DNA of 64,000 bases from Proteobacteria bacterium bin106 (GTDB lineage: Bacteria > Bdellovibrionota_B > Oligoflexia > Oligoflexales > Bin106). The notes beneath the pieces are model-generated. The model searched no databases. It was not told the DNA's origin and saw only the letters and a list, made by a program, of their open reading frames with translations. Both the position numbers and the translations under genes were made by a program. Positions within the stretch are counted from its first letter, which is position 1. Every line of letters begins with the position of its first letter. The stretch covers positions 1 to 64,000 of the forward strand of contig MPNI01000009.1 in NCBI GenBank assembly GCA_002238945.1, given 5' to 3'. Below, piece by piece: positions 8,556 to 18,387 of this stretch.

Positions 8556-10805
8556 ATGCCTCACCAACTTCTAACACCATTCAGATTATGTGTAGCTAGT
8601 TATATGGCTCAAAGAGCATACATCGCTATGACTGTCTTCTTAACTCTGAGCCTAACACTCACTTTTACTCTACCTTGCCCTTCCTTATTTGCTGCAAAAC
8701 ACTCCTCCTCACTTCACTATCACATCCCTGCTTCCACATACCATATAGCTATGACATCCCCCATCAGTGTTGCAAGTGGTGTAGCACTGCCTAAAAGCAT
8801 ACGTTTTTTGATCATGAATAACCCAAGAGCGCTTAGCATTTGGCTCAGCCTAGGAGCTTTATCTGCGCTGATTTTTTCTAAGATAACTCATGAAGATGCT
8901 TTTTTCTCCCATGCCAAAAACAATGAAGATCCTTATGAGCACATGGATTCTACGCTCAAAGGCAAAGATCACAGTGGCTATAGAAGCCCAGAAAATCCTC
9001 CACCAAAAGAACAAGGCTTTTTGGTTCCTGGACAACACCGACAATATCTTACTCTCGAAGAAGCATCGCCTGGATTTCTTCAAGCCACAGAACCCGGCTC
9101 TTATGACTATCACGATATTACTCAGCAATATTCCACACGCCCCATGAGTGAGCTGCTTATGGAGCTATCAAGACGAGCTAACATTGTCAGCATGGAGCTT
9201 CCTCGAATTCTCCAAGAAGATATCCCCAGCATGATCAAGCTACTTAAGAGTAACACTCAAAAAGCTTTGGCCATTCGATCTCTCTTTTCGGGACTACGCA
9301 CCAGCTCCTTTGCTAATGAACCAGATAGCAGCCTATTTATTTTCGACAGACTCATCAATCACCACAGTATTTATATCGATCACCAAGATGAAAATTATAT
9401 AACTGATATTGCCTATGATGAAACATCTCATCATAATGGCACTCAACAAAAGCATTTAGACCAGTCTATGGCCTCTCTAGGCCTCAAACTCTATACTTTT
9501 GGTGTAAACATAGAAGAATTTATCCACCTATTTCACATACGCCAACCTTATCAACTCCCTCTGGTATTTGATAATTTAAGCTCTTGGAATATGTACCGGA
9601 ATACAGAATTGCTTGAAACCATAGATCAAATACACTACAAAACCGTTCCATTCCCTTTTATCTCTGATAAACAATTTAAAAAAGCTACCTTACAGCTTTC
9701 ACTTAAGCGCCTATCCTATGCAGCTCAACACCTCAAAGACTTAGGCATGGCACTAGAGACAGCCCTCCTATTTATGCCACAAGTAAGACACCAACTCACC
9801 ACCGCTCATCGTAGCAAAAATGGTACAACTCACATCTCACCCGACTCTCTTGTCTATGTCTACATCCATGGCGGTTTTAGCCAGCTGAGCGCACAGATCA
9901 ATTCTCATCTTTTTCAAAGCCACATACCACTCTCTGCCTTACCCATTCATATCAGTGATCTCTTTCCCACAAGCAAAGACTATGATTTAGCCCATGACTT
10001 CAAACTTTTTTCAACATATTTAGCACATACTTCCCAAAAACTAAAAAAACAACACCACTCATCACCCATCACAGCAAGTCGCAGTGAGTCTTTTCGCTAT
10101 GACGTGTCTTTATATAATCTCACTGCCATGGCACGACTCAAAACAGCAGTCTCTATTGCCCAATACATCATCAAAATCTACCCATTTACATATGAAATAG
10201 AAACAACTGAAGAAGGAAGTAGCATCGTCATATTTGGAAACAACGACGAAGAAACAACAGAGGAAGAAGACGATGATGACAATATAGAATATATATCTTT
10301 AGAAGATATTCTAAAAAAGCCTATAGATAAAGATCCTGACTATGATCATTGGAAAGTGTTTATAACAGCTCCAAGAAGTGCCATACTTCATCTCATGAGT
10401 CCACAAAGTCAAATGTATCATGGTCATGATCTCATAGAAAAAAAAGCATTAGATCTCAGTGATAAACTCTTTTCAGCAATATCATCACTTTATGCACTCT
10501 ATTCTTTTGACTACACAACTCTCGAAAATGATAAACATTTTACAGAAAAAGAACAAAAAGATGGCAGCAATAAGTTCAATCATGAATTGCGTTATTATCA
10601 ACCCATAGTTTTCAAAAAAATTTTAGCCAGTAAAATAATCCATAAACAAGCTCAATCTGACAAGCATCTCAAAAACTACCACAATCATTTACAAACCATC
10701 AAAAACCAACCAGATTTAAGAAAAGTCATCCATCATTTGGAATGGCACTCAATCAAAAATATCATCCACCATTTGGAATTATGCAAAGCTTTTCTATCTA
10801 CATAA
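8556..10805 (+). CDS. Large exported protein, paralogue of the next gene
   Basis: A 749-residue protein with an N-terminal signal region (hydrophobic TVFLTLSLTLTFTLPCPSLFA, cleavage likely after AxA-like FAA). A second hydrophobic stretch follows at about residues 78-105 (PRALSIWLSLGALSALIF), then a charged Pro-rich linker and a long mostly helical region. It shares with the next protein the motifs PGFLQA..PxSYDYxDI, GLKLxxFGVNxxE and FKKILAS, in the same order. A highly acidic segment lies near residue 570 (ETTEEEDDDDN). No known domain is recognised. The last 60 bp contain an imperfect direct repeat of about 34 bp (HHLEW.../HHLEL...). The pair sits on the strand opposite frr and pyrH. Confidence 0.8.
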   Translation: MPHQLLTPFRLCVASYMAQRAYIAMTVFLTLSLTLTFTLPCPSLFAAKHSSSLHYHIPASTYHIAMTSPISVASGVALPKSIRFLIMNNPRALSIWLSLGALSALIFSKITHEDAFFSHAKNNEDPYEHMDSTLKGKDHSGYRSPENPPPKEQGFLVPGQHRQYLTLEEASPGFLQATEPGSYDYHDITQQYSTRPMSELLMELSRRANIVSMELPRILQEDIPSMIKLLKSNTQKALAIRSLFSGLRTSSFANEPDSSLFIFDRLINHHSIYIDHQDENYITDIAYDETSHHNGTQQKHLDQSMASLGLKLYTFGVNIEEFIHLFHIRQPYQLPLVFDNLSSWNMYRNTELLETIDQIHYKTVPFPFISDKQFKKATLQLSLKRLSYAAQHLKDLGMALETALLFMPQVRHQLTTAHRSKNGTTHISPDSLVYVYIHGGFSQLSAQINSHLFQSHIPLSALPIHISDLFPTSKDYDLAHDFKLFSTYLAHTSQKLKKQHHSSPITASRSESFRYDVSLYNLTAMARLKTAVSIAQYIIKIYPFTYEIETTEEGSSIVIFGNNDEETTEEEDDDDNIEYISLEDILKKPIDKDPDYDHWKVFITAPRSAILHLMSPQSQMYHGHDLIEKKALDLSDKLFSAISSLYALYSFDYTTLENDKHFTEKEQKDGSNKFNHELRYYQPIVFKKILASKIIHKQAQSDKHLKNYHNHLQTIKNQPDLRKVIHHLEWHSIKNIIHHLELCKAFLST

Positions 10806-12964
10806 AATCTATGATCTCTACAGCTAAACACACTGCAATTATTGTTGCTCTTGCAGTGAGTATTGCTATGCCTGAAGCACACGTGCTAGCAGCTAACTCA
10901 GTAAGCTCCACAAGAAAAACCAGCATACCGGTTCACACTCAGCGCACCATTTCAGATTCCACAACCATAGCTTCACTACCTTGGACACTGTTTCAGCAAC
11001 CACATTCACTCTTGAATATGGTTAAAGCCACTGCATCTAGCAAACATCCCATGGTATTGCGTATTTTAAGTTTCAGCGCTGTAGCTACATATATCTACCA
11101 TAAACTTCAAACCGCACAAGATGTTTTTTACTCAAGCAGCCAAAACGACCCTATTCCATCATGGAACAACAATGCGTCAGGGGAATACACAGAGTTTGAA
11201 AAACCACCACAGCATCCAACACCTAAAATCGTGCCTCCTCCATTTAAAAAACCTTTAACCATACAAGATGCTGCACCAGGTTTTCTTCAAGCAGGAAATC
11301 CCAGATCCTATGATTATGAGGATATATTTTTAAAAGATTTTGCCGATAATGACACATTATCTTTAGATCATTTTTTTGACATACTTTCACAAAAAATTAA
11401 TAATCTTGCAAAAAACCTCACTCAAAATATTGAAAGTATTTTATCAATCATCGAATCATTAGATAGCAATATACAAAAACATATTGCCATCTACACTCTT
11501 TTTTCTGGACTCAAAACCACTTCTGTTACCCAAAACAGCATTATCACCAATGATCATGACACTCTCCACGGCAAAACCTTTTCTCGTTACGGTATCCTCG
11601 ATCTCGAAGACGATGAATTCAACACATACATATCCGAAAAAAACCTTAACGATCAAAGCATCGCTGCTTTTGGCCTCAAACTGTTTATTTTTGGAGTGAA
11701 TTTACAAGAATTAGTAGAACTTCTTGAACAAGATAATGCATTTTCTTTACCCATCACATCACTCATGAATCCCAAAATAGAGCAAGACTATGAAGCATTC
11801 CAAGCCGATCCTTACTCATTTATGGCACAAAACACCCATTACACCATAGCTTCATTTCCTTTTTTCAACAAAAAGCAAAGAAAACGCCACAAAACTAGCT
11901 TCACACATTTAAAAAAATTCGCCTATAACGTGCGAAGTATAGGCATGTCTATGGAATATGTCACTCTATTATTACCTATAATCAGAGAACAATTGGACGA
12001 AATCAGCACATCAAGCTTATACTTAAAAGCTCATAGCGAACTTAAAGACGTATCCCAACTTGCCAATAAAATTCTCTTTGATTCTTCTCATAAACTACCA
12101 CAACCTTTTTTAAACACATCTCAACAAAACCTTACATCTCTAAAAGATCAACTTTTCCCCTCTCAAACACCTCTATCTTTGCCTCTTGTGGATATCTCTG
12201 AGGTTATCCATCAACTTGCTCCAGCTCTTAAAGAATATACGTCTTTAGATACTGCCCTCCACCTCAGCGAAGAAGAACGCTTCAAAATGGCTTTTATTGT
12301 AACCCAGCAACTCATCCATCAAGCCTACTCCGAAAGATTGCTTATATTAGATATTACCCAACCAAAAAATCACAGCTATGATGCTATAGGTCACATGTTA
12401 GGACTAGAAGAAGAAATCCAACATGGACAATCTGTTTATTTTCTTAGAAAAGAAGACTATGACAATTATCCTCAATCACTTTCCATAGATGAAAGTGATA
12501 CTGAGCACTACAGCAACATGTTTCATGCAGCTCCCATAGGCATAAAACGTAAATGGATGAACCCATATCCTACTACGACACAATTTGAACCAAAACGCAC
12601 CCGTCTAGCCAACTTTCTTTTTGAAAACCTCAAGAATTTATGGGCACTTAATGCAAGTGAACGCCTGTTTCCAGAAACAAGCTATAAATTAGCTGCAAAA
12701 ACCACAGAATATCCCATTTTTCACAAATTTGTCTTCAAAAAAATACTTGCTAGCACATTCAACCCAAGCTTCCAAAAATCTACCGTTCAACATAAAAACT
12801 GCAACATCACACAAAACCAAGCCAGCCAAAAGTGGCGAGATCTACAGAACCATCCAAAAATCAGAGGCGTGATACGTGCTTTAGAAAATAACTATGTGTG
12901 TGGAATTCTCGTAGAATTATCAAAACTTTACCGCGAAGAAGAATCTAAAGACAAAGATGACTGA
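10781..12964 (+). CDS. Large exported protein, paralogue of the preceding gene
   Basis: A protein of roughly 727 residues with the same plan as its upstream neighbour: signal peptide (HTAIIVALAVSIAMPEAHVLAA), a hydrophobic segment about 60 residues later (MVLRILSFSAVATYIYH), a Pro-rich linker, the PGFLQA..PRSYDYEDI motif, GLKLFIFGVNLQE, FSHxxx-type helical blocks and FKKILAS near the C-terminus. Starts at 10742, 10781 and 10811 are all possible. The ATG at 10781 overlaps the previous gene by 25 bp, which suggests coupling. Function unknown. It shares an architecture (signal, hydrophobic segment, charged linker, helical domain, K-K-I-x-A-S near the end) with the exported gene at 51070. Confidence 0.8.
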   Translation: MQSFSIYIKSMISTAKHTAIIVALAVSIAMPEAHVLAANSVSSTRKTSIPVHTQRTISDSTTIASLPWTLFQQPHSLLNMVKATASSKHPMVLRILSFSAVATYIYHKLQTAQDVFYSSSQNDPIPSWNNNASGEYTEFEKPPQHPTPKIVPPPFKKPLTIQDAAPGFLQAGNPRSYDYEDIFLKDFADNDTLSLDHFFDILSQKINNLAKNLTQNIESILSIIESLDSNIQKHIAIYTLFSGLKTTSVTQNSIITNDHDTLHGKTFSRYGILDLEDDEFNTYISEKNLNDQSIAAFGLKLFIFGVNLQELVELLEQDNAFSLPITSLMNPKIEQDYEAFQADPYSFMAQNTHYTIASFPFFNKKQRKRHKTSFTHLKKFAYNVRSIGMSMEYVTLLLPIIREQLDEISTSSLYLKAHSELKDVSQLANKILFDSSHKLPQPFLNTSQQNLTSLKDQLFPSQTPLSLPLVDISEVIHQLAPALKEYTSLDTALHLSEEERFKMAFIVTQQLIHQAYSERLLILDITQPKNHSYDAIGHMLGLEEEIQHGQSVYFLRKEDYDNYPQSLSIDESDTEHYSNMFHAAPIGIKRKWMNPYPTTTQFEPKRTRLANFLFENLKNLWALNASERLFPETSYKLAAKTTEYPIFHKFVFKKILASTFNPSFQKSTVQHKNCNITQNQASQKWRDLQNHPKIRGVIRALENNYVCGILVELSKLYREEESKDKDD

Positions 12965-13011
12965 TTTACTACTAAGCTAAGTCAGTGAATTGCATCTAAA
13001 ATGGCAAAAAT

Positions 13012-13725
13012 TTAAGAGACCAAAGTTCCAAAATCAGGATCTGATAAAACCCGCAAAATACTACTCTTAGTAGCTAAGTTAAAAACCTTAATAGGCATAT
13101 TAGCTTCCATACACATGGTAATGGCTGTGGCATCCATAACATTAAGTTTTTTAGAAATCACATCCAAATAACTAAGATTTTGATACTTTTTAGCATCATC
13201 ATGCAAAGCCGGATCTTTATCATAGATACCATCTACTTTGGTACCTTTTAAAATAATCGTCGCATTCACCTCAAGAGCTCGCAAAGAAGCTGCTGTATCA
13301 GTGGTAAAAAGAGGGTTACCTGTACCACCCACAAAAATCACCACTCTTTTTTTCTCCAAGTGCTTAATAGCCTTCCTGCGGATATATTCCTCAGCTAATT
13401 CTGTCATTTTAATGGCTGTTAAAACACGAGTGTATGTTTTGAATTTGTTCTCTAGTACCGCTTGTAAAGCAAGCCCATTGATGCAGGTGGCTAACATACC
13501 CATATAATCAGCTGCAGCACGCTCAATTCCAAAGCGACTCGCTAACGTGCCTCGAAAAAAGTTACCACCACCGATCACCACCGCTACTTCATAACCAGCA
13601 TCAGCAACTTTGCTTATCTCAGAAGATACATGCTCAATGGCTTCTTCATCCACACCACCAAAACCATTTTTACCAAGCATCTCACCAGATAGCTTCAACA
13701 TGATCCGCTTATGAGTTGCAGACAT
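13012..13725 (-). CDS. pyrH: UMP kinase PyrH
   Basis: PyrH phosphorylates UMP to UDP (amino acid kinase family, cytoplasm). Motifs in order: LKLSGEML at the N-terminus, VAVVIGGGNFFRG, ADYMGMLATCINGLAL, the VIFVGGTGNPLFTTDTAA loop, and KVDGIYDKDP. Starting at the ATG at 13725 gives 237 residues, the normal length; the longer frame up to 13770 adds a Cys/Trp-rich tail that looks spurious. A GAGG lies upstream at somewhat long spacing. It is the last gene of rpsB-tsf-pyrH on this strand, 77 bp after tsf. Confidence 0.95.
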   Translation of the reverse strand: MSATHKRIMLKLSGEMLGKNGFGGVDEEAIEHVSSEISKVADAGYEVAVVIGGGNFFRGTLASRFGIERAAADYMGMLATCINGLALQAVLENKFKTYTRVLTAIKMTELAEEYIRRKAIKHLEKKRVVIFVGGTGNPLFTTDTAASLRALEVNATIILKGTKVDGIYDKDPALHDDAKKYQNLSYLDVISKKLNVMDATAITMCMEANMPIKVFNLATKSSILRVLSDPDFGTLVS

Positions 13726-13802
13726 AAATATCTTATCCTCGATGAAGTAGCATTGCCAACATATACCCACTCACTTGCAATACAGAAGACACTCTCTATC
13801 AG

Positions 13803-14726
13803 TTAGTGACTAGCCGAAATCTGACGAGCCACTTCATCAGCAAAATTGTCTTGTTTTTTCTCAAGCCCCTCACCCAATTGAAAGCGTAAGAATTCTTCTA
13901 AGACCACACGACTATCTAGCTCTTTTACCACATCCGCTACCGTACTCTTCGGATCTTTTACAAATTTTTGCTTAAGAAGACAAACCTCTTCATAAAATTT
14001 ACCCATTCTCCCCTTAGCAATCATAGGGATTTTGTCTGCTGGAAGACTCTCAGTTGCAAGACGCCCCTTAACAATTTCTTCTTCTTTCTGCACTACATCA
14101 CTAGGTACACTTTTTTCATCAAGATACAAAGGCGATAAGGCAGCTACGTGCATAGCTATATCTTTGCCAAGGTCTCGCAATGATTCACGCAACTCAGTGG
14201 CTACATGAGAAAATCGCACAAGAGTAACAATTTTTCCATGCATATGACTGTAACCAATTATCAAACCATCATCAGCACATGAAAACGTTGCCAAACGACG
14301 TAGTGACACATTCTCGCCAATCTTACCCACAAGGTCACCGACTGCAGTTTTGACAGTATGGCCAGAACCGCCCTGAAGAACACTGTTTTCTAACTCTTGA
14401 ACAGAACGCATTGTTGGCTTAACACTGCAAACCACAGCAGCACTAAATGCTAAAAATTCATCATTCTTAGCAGCAAAATCTGTTTCTGTATTCACCTCAA
14501 CCACAGCAGCAAAATGTCCCGATTCAGCCACATGCAAGGCTACTGTCCCTTCAGTGGTAGAACGTAATTGCTTCTTTTCAACCTTTGCCAAACCTTTTTG
14601 ACGAAGCAATCCATAAGCCTCATCAAGATCACCTGAAGCATCCACAAGAGCCTGCTTGCACTCCATCATGCCACAACCGGTTTTATCGCGAAGCTCTTTC
14701 ACTTTTTGAGCATTAAATGACACCAT
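13803..14726 (-). CDS. tsf: Elongation factor Ts
   Basis: EF-Ts is the nucleotide exchange factor for EF-Tu. The N-terminal UBA-like domain is clear (VKELRDKTGCGMMECKQAL, about residues 8-27), followed by the VEVNTETDFAAKNDEF core and the coiled-coil/C-terminal domain (KFYEEVCLLKQKFVKDP, about residues 230-250). At about 307 residues it is slightly longer than the Escherichia coli protein. The ATG at 14726 has AGAGG five bases upstream; a GTG six bases earlier would also be in frame. It lies between rpsB and pyrH as in most bacteria. Confidence 0.95.
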   Translation of the reverse strand: MVSFNAQKVKELRDKTGCGMMECKQALVDASGDLDEAYGLLRQKGLAKVEKKQLRSTTEGTVALHVAESGHFAAVVEVNTETDFAAKNDEFLAFSAAVVCSVKPTMRSVQELENSVLQGGSGHTVKTAVGDLVGKIGENVSLRRLATFSCADDGLIIGYSHMHGKIVTLVRFSHVATELRESLRDLGKDIAMHVAALSPLYLDEKSVPSDVVQKEEEIVKGRLATESLPADKIPMIAKGRMGKFYEEVCLLKQKFVKDPKSTVADVVKELDSRVVLEEFLRFQLGEGLEKKQDNFADEVARQISASH

Positions 14727-14937
14727 ACTCACCTCTGTTTTCTGTTAGGTATTCTCGGTTACATATTCACGGTTATGTTGCAGATGATGATCGCTTCCTT
14801 CCATCACAACACTGGCATAAATTCAGTACTGCTCATCACCAAAATGCAACACGTTACAATTATCCATACATGTCACAACGAAGCAACACTATATATATGT
14901 TATATATGTTTCATAAGTTTTATCAGTTTTATAATAC

Positions 14938-16029
14938 TTATGCTTTATCATGCTCCTTGCTCGCAACAGTATCTGCTTTATTCTCAACAACAAGTTTTTG
15001 TGGAGAGCTAGGTTGAGAGCTAGGAGCTGAAGAAGCATCAGAAGACGGTTTTTTAGTCACTTGTTGAGTCGTACGAGCATCCCCAGTGTTTACAGGACCT
15101 GCAGCAGTGGTTGGTTTTTCTACAGGCTGTTGATGGCTAGCAGGCTTTGTTGTCGTTTCTTGCTTTTGATGAGAACGAGAGTCTGCCGATGAAGAAGGAC
15201 GCTTTTCAGCTCTTTCCACCTTCACAGTACGACCATGCTTACCTTGAAAGGAACTTTGTGAACTCTTAGAACGACCATGAGAACTTCTATGTCTGTCTCT
15301 ATTACCTCTCCTAGCACCATCTTTAGGTGCAGATGTCTTTTGCTGAGAAACACCCTTAAGAGCAGCATCACCCACCGCACTGATAAAGAGTTCCAAAGAC
15401 TTTAAAGAATCATCATTTCCCGGAATGGGATAATCCACCCCATCAGGATTGACATTGGTATCGATAATAGCAATCACAGGAATATTCAATAAATTAGCTT
15501 CTAACAAAGCTGTTCTCTCTTTGAGAGCATCGGTAATAAAGAGAGCCTTAGGCAAACCAGGCATATCCTTAATACCACCTAAGTTGATATCCAACTTTTG
15601 ACGTAAGCGCTCAAGATTAAGAGCCTCTTTTTTTGTCATTTTTTCATAAGTACCATCCTGACTCATTTTCTCAATTTTCTTCAACTTATGAATCGACTTA
15701 CGAATAGTTGGATGATTGGTAAGAGTTCCACCAAGCCAACGATGATTCATATAGTATTGTTGAGAACGAAGAGCATGTTCTTTCACAAGATCACGAGACT
15801 GTCGTTTGGTTCCAACAAATAAAATATGACCTCCATCAGCACACAATTGTGACACATATTGCGAAGCTTCTCTAAAATACTTCACCGTCTTTTGCAAATC
15901 GATGATGGATATGCCATTGCGCTGTCCATAAACAAAGCGACGCGCCTTAGGATTGAGCAAACGCGCCAAATGACCATAGTGGGCAGACACTTCTAGAAGC
16001 TTTTTAATGGCTACAACATTCTCTGACAC
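14938..16029 (-). CDS. rpsB: Ribosomal protein uS2 (RpsB) with a long disordered tail
   Basis: Small-subunit protein S2. Residues 1 to about 230 are the normal domain: LLEVSAHYGHLARLLNPKARR, FVYGQRNGISIIDLQKT, FVGTKRQSRDLV, YMNHRWLGGTLTN and the PVIAIIDTNVNPDGVDYPIP segment. From about residue 231 to 363 there is an extension rich in Ser, Lys, Gln, Pro and Thr with basic patches (RRGNRDRHRSSHGRSKSS), clearly of low complexity. S2 is usually 230-260 residues, so the tail adds roughly 130. AAAAAAAGGAG precedes the ATG. The gene opens the rpsB-tsf-pyrH operon. A 70-base purine tract lies in its leader. Confidence 0.95.
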   Translation of the reverse strand: MSENVVAIKKLLEVSAHYGHLARLLNPKARRFVYGQRNGISIIDLQKTVKYFREASQYVSQLCADGGHILFVGTKRQSRDLVKEHALRSQQYYMNHRWLGGTLTNHPTIRKSIHKLKKIEKMSQDGTYEKMTKKEALNLERLRQKLDINLGGIKDMPGLPKALFITDALKERTALLEANLLNIPVIAIIDTNVNPDGVDYPIPGNDDSLKSLELFISAVGDAALKGVSQQKTSAPKDGARRGNRDRHRSSHGRSKSSQSSFQGKHGRTVKVERAEKRPSSSADSRSHQKQETTTKPASHQQPVEKPTTAAGPVNTGDARTTQQVTKKPSSDASSAPSSQPSSPQKLVVENKADTVASKEHDKA

Positions 16030-17055
16030 TCATGAACTCCTTTTTTTCTTCTCTCTCTTCGACTTGTTTTTCTTTGTTTTTCTTTTTTCTTTCTCTTTTC
16101 AGCTGTCTATACCAACTATCTGTTCCATTGGCCACCCACTAGCTTGGCCTACTGCCTACTGACTGTGTTTATCTTTTATATCTTATGCTCTCTACTTCTT
16201 TTAAGTGGCTCTTTTAGGTGGCTCTCTTAGGTGGCTCAATTGAGTCGGCATGATCACACATATCACCCTAAAACTTTAATATTTAATATACTACATATCT
16301 ACCAACTACTCTACTAGCTACGGCTCTATACATAATCATATAATGACCGCATATGCTATAGCGCCTGCTACAACTCACCTCTCTATCTATAGCTATTTCT
16401 TCACATTCATGCAATACGCTGTCTTACACTGTGTAACACTCACATATGAGCCTCATAATAAAGAGCACAGCCATTAAGTGAAGTGGAAGTTACACAGCTT
16501 CCAATTACAAAGCTTGTCTTATCTATTTTATCTATTATCTAAAATCTCAAACGATGTATAACTAACAGCTCCTCACTCTTGACTGACAGTGGCTGTTATT
16601 TCTTTTTTTCTTTTTTGCTGTCCATTTCTCACTATGAGCATCAGTGGGTATGAGCATTAGCTTTACTACGCCATCCATTCAAAAGCTACAAACGTTCAGA
16701 CAACATATCCATCCAAGCTAGCAAATAACAACACACTCTACAACCAGAAAACAACACACAACAACATACGAAGATCCACGCCTATAGTGACTATCTCATA
16801 TGTGGTCTTTTAAAATCCGTTAGGTGATCATCAAACCCAGATCATCTCTAAAAAAGACCCTCTCTTCTTAGAAAAACCATTTCCGCATCTCTCTGCTTTT
16901 CTCTAAACACATATCTATAACATAACTAACCAAACCATATTTCATAACAAGGCAAAATCTACCTAGATGCAAAGATTTTCTCTTACTCTCTCCGACGATG
17001 AATCCATAACAAGAAAAACACGCATCTTTGGGCTATGTATACATCATTAGAGCAT
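16030..17055. other. 1-kb spacer: purine-rich rpsB leader, 13-bp repeats, no gene seen
   Basis: The first 75 bases (16030-16105) are almost pure pyrimidine on the plus strand, so the rpsB mRNA leader is nearly all purine. At 16203-16241 a 13-bp unit (aggtggctctctt) occurs three times with small changes. The remaining 800 bp are AT-rich with scattered short words and AGCTAGC motifs (for example near 16716). I find no open frame worth calling, no tRNA and no clear terminator. Promoters for rpsB and for the vWA lipoprotein at 17056 should be here. Confidence 0.5.
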
Positions 17056-18309
17056 ATGAAAAAAATATCATTTTCATCCATAACTATTCTATGCTTTCTT
17101 TACTCCCTATGGATATTTGGGTGCGGTGGTTCTGATCCTATCGCAAATCTCAAGCCTCAACCAAATCCCACCACACCCACTGAAACCGAAGAAGTGGAAG
17201 AGTTCGAAGAAGTAGAAGAACCTGAGCCGGTGGAGGAACTTCCCGAAGAAGGGGGATATGGAAATCCTACTCCTCAACAAGGCAATTACACACCTCAACA
17301 AGATGGACAGTACATCCCTAATGGCAGAGGAGGAGGAACCTACTATCCTCCCTCCGAAGAAGGTGGAGGTTTTGGAGAGACCCCCCATTATGTCGATGAA
17401 TATACCTTCACAGCTTCACAAAAAAGTGTCAAACATGTCAATATGCTCTGGGCCATCGATAACAGCCTTGACATGAAACGTAAAGGCATCGATGAATTTG
17501 TTATCAATCAAGTGGTGCCTTTTATCTACAACTATGCTCAACAGATAAATATAGGAGTTATCTCAGCAGTAAAATCCACAGAATACTGTGTGGAAACCCC
17601 TGCCATAGAGACGAAACTGCCTGTACCGCCAGATCACGGTTGGAGCATGCCACCTATTCCAGGAATTACAACATTTGATTGTGTCATAGAAAGAATCTCC
17701 CCTATCAAAAGCCTCACACAATTGATCAAAAAAGATGGAAAACTCACAGGCACCTCTGCTAAAGATTTTTTCAATCCTCTCGCCTATACCGCCATCATTG
17801 TTGTAAGCAATCATCCCTCTTTTAATTATCGAGCCAAACTTTTTAGAGAATCTGCCCAAGACCGTTTTCATCCAAGCTTATTAGGCTTTTTTAGCTTTAC
17901 AGGATCACGTGTATCTCGACCAAATATCAATGCTGATGACTATACCCATTTCAGACCTCCATATGCCAGCACCATTGGCTCCACTGACCCCTGTGATAAT
18001 GTCTTTTCTACTGTACACACAAGGCTATCCACAAAACTTAACGGCCTAAAATTTGACATCTGTGAGCCCGATTGGACACAGAACCTCAACGCTATCATCC
18101 ATCACATCGACAAGAAGCGTTCCTCAGTGTTTATCCTCGGTGATGAATTACCAGATGCTCCTATATTAGGAGTGATGGTTGATGAAGTCAGTCTGTCCCA
18201 AAAAGCATACGGCTTGATTTACAAGCACCCTACCGTGTTATGGATCGACAGTGCAGTTGGCCTCACGCCCGCATCCACCATCCGCGTGTTCACCGAAAAA
18301 ACACCCTAA
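17056..18309 (+). CDS. vWA-like lipoprotein with degenerate metal site
   Basis: A signal peptide ends in the lipobox FGC (Cys about residue 23 from the ATG at 17056), so the protein should be a lipoprotein. A Pro/Glu-rich linker (EEVEEFEEVEEPEPVEELPE) and a Gly/Gln-rich stretch follow. From about residue 128 there is a von Willebrand A-like domain: MLWAIDNSLDM, NIGVISAV, AIIVVSN. The MIDAS motif D-x-S-x-S is D-N-S-L-D here and the later Asp is Asn, so metal binding is doubtful. It matches the lipoprotein at 28385 throughout, including four conserved Cys (EYC, FDCVIE, DPCDN, DICEPDW). It lies downstream of the BatA-type operon, on the opposite strand. Confidence 0.75.
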   Translation: MKKISFSSITILCFLYSLWIFGCGGSDPIANLKPQPNPTTPTETEEVEEFEEVEEPEPVEELPEEGGYGNPTPQQGNYTPQQDGQYIPNGRGGGTYYPPSEEGGGFGETPHYVDEYTFTASQKSVKHVNMLWAIDNSLDMKRKGIDEFVINQVVPFIYNYAQQINIGVISAVKSTEYCVETPAIETKLPVPPDHGWSMPPIPGITTFDCVIERISPIKSLTQLIKKDGKLTGTSAKDFFNPLAYTAIIVVSNHPSFNYRAKLFRESAQDRFHPSLLGFFSFTGSRVSRPNINADDYTHFRPPYASTIGSTDPCDNVFSTVHTRLSTKLNGLKFDICEPDWTQNLNAIIHHIDKKRSSVFILGDELPDAPILGVMVDEVSLSQKAYGLIYKHPTVLWIDSAVGLTPASTIRVFTEKTP

Positions 18310-18347
18310 CCGCTAAACAAACCTCACTCGTTATACTTGTGTATAAG

Positions 18348-18381
18348 GAGCCTTCAGCTGTTAAGAGCCTTCAGCTGTTAA
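18348..18381. repeat. 17-bp direct repeat, two perfect copies
   Basis: gagccttcagctgttaa occurs twice in tandem between the convergent vWA lipoprotein and the 798-residue vWA gene, with a partial third copy (gaaccttc) running into the stop region of the latter. Confidence 0.85.
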
Positions 18382-18387
18382 GAACCT

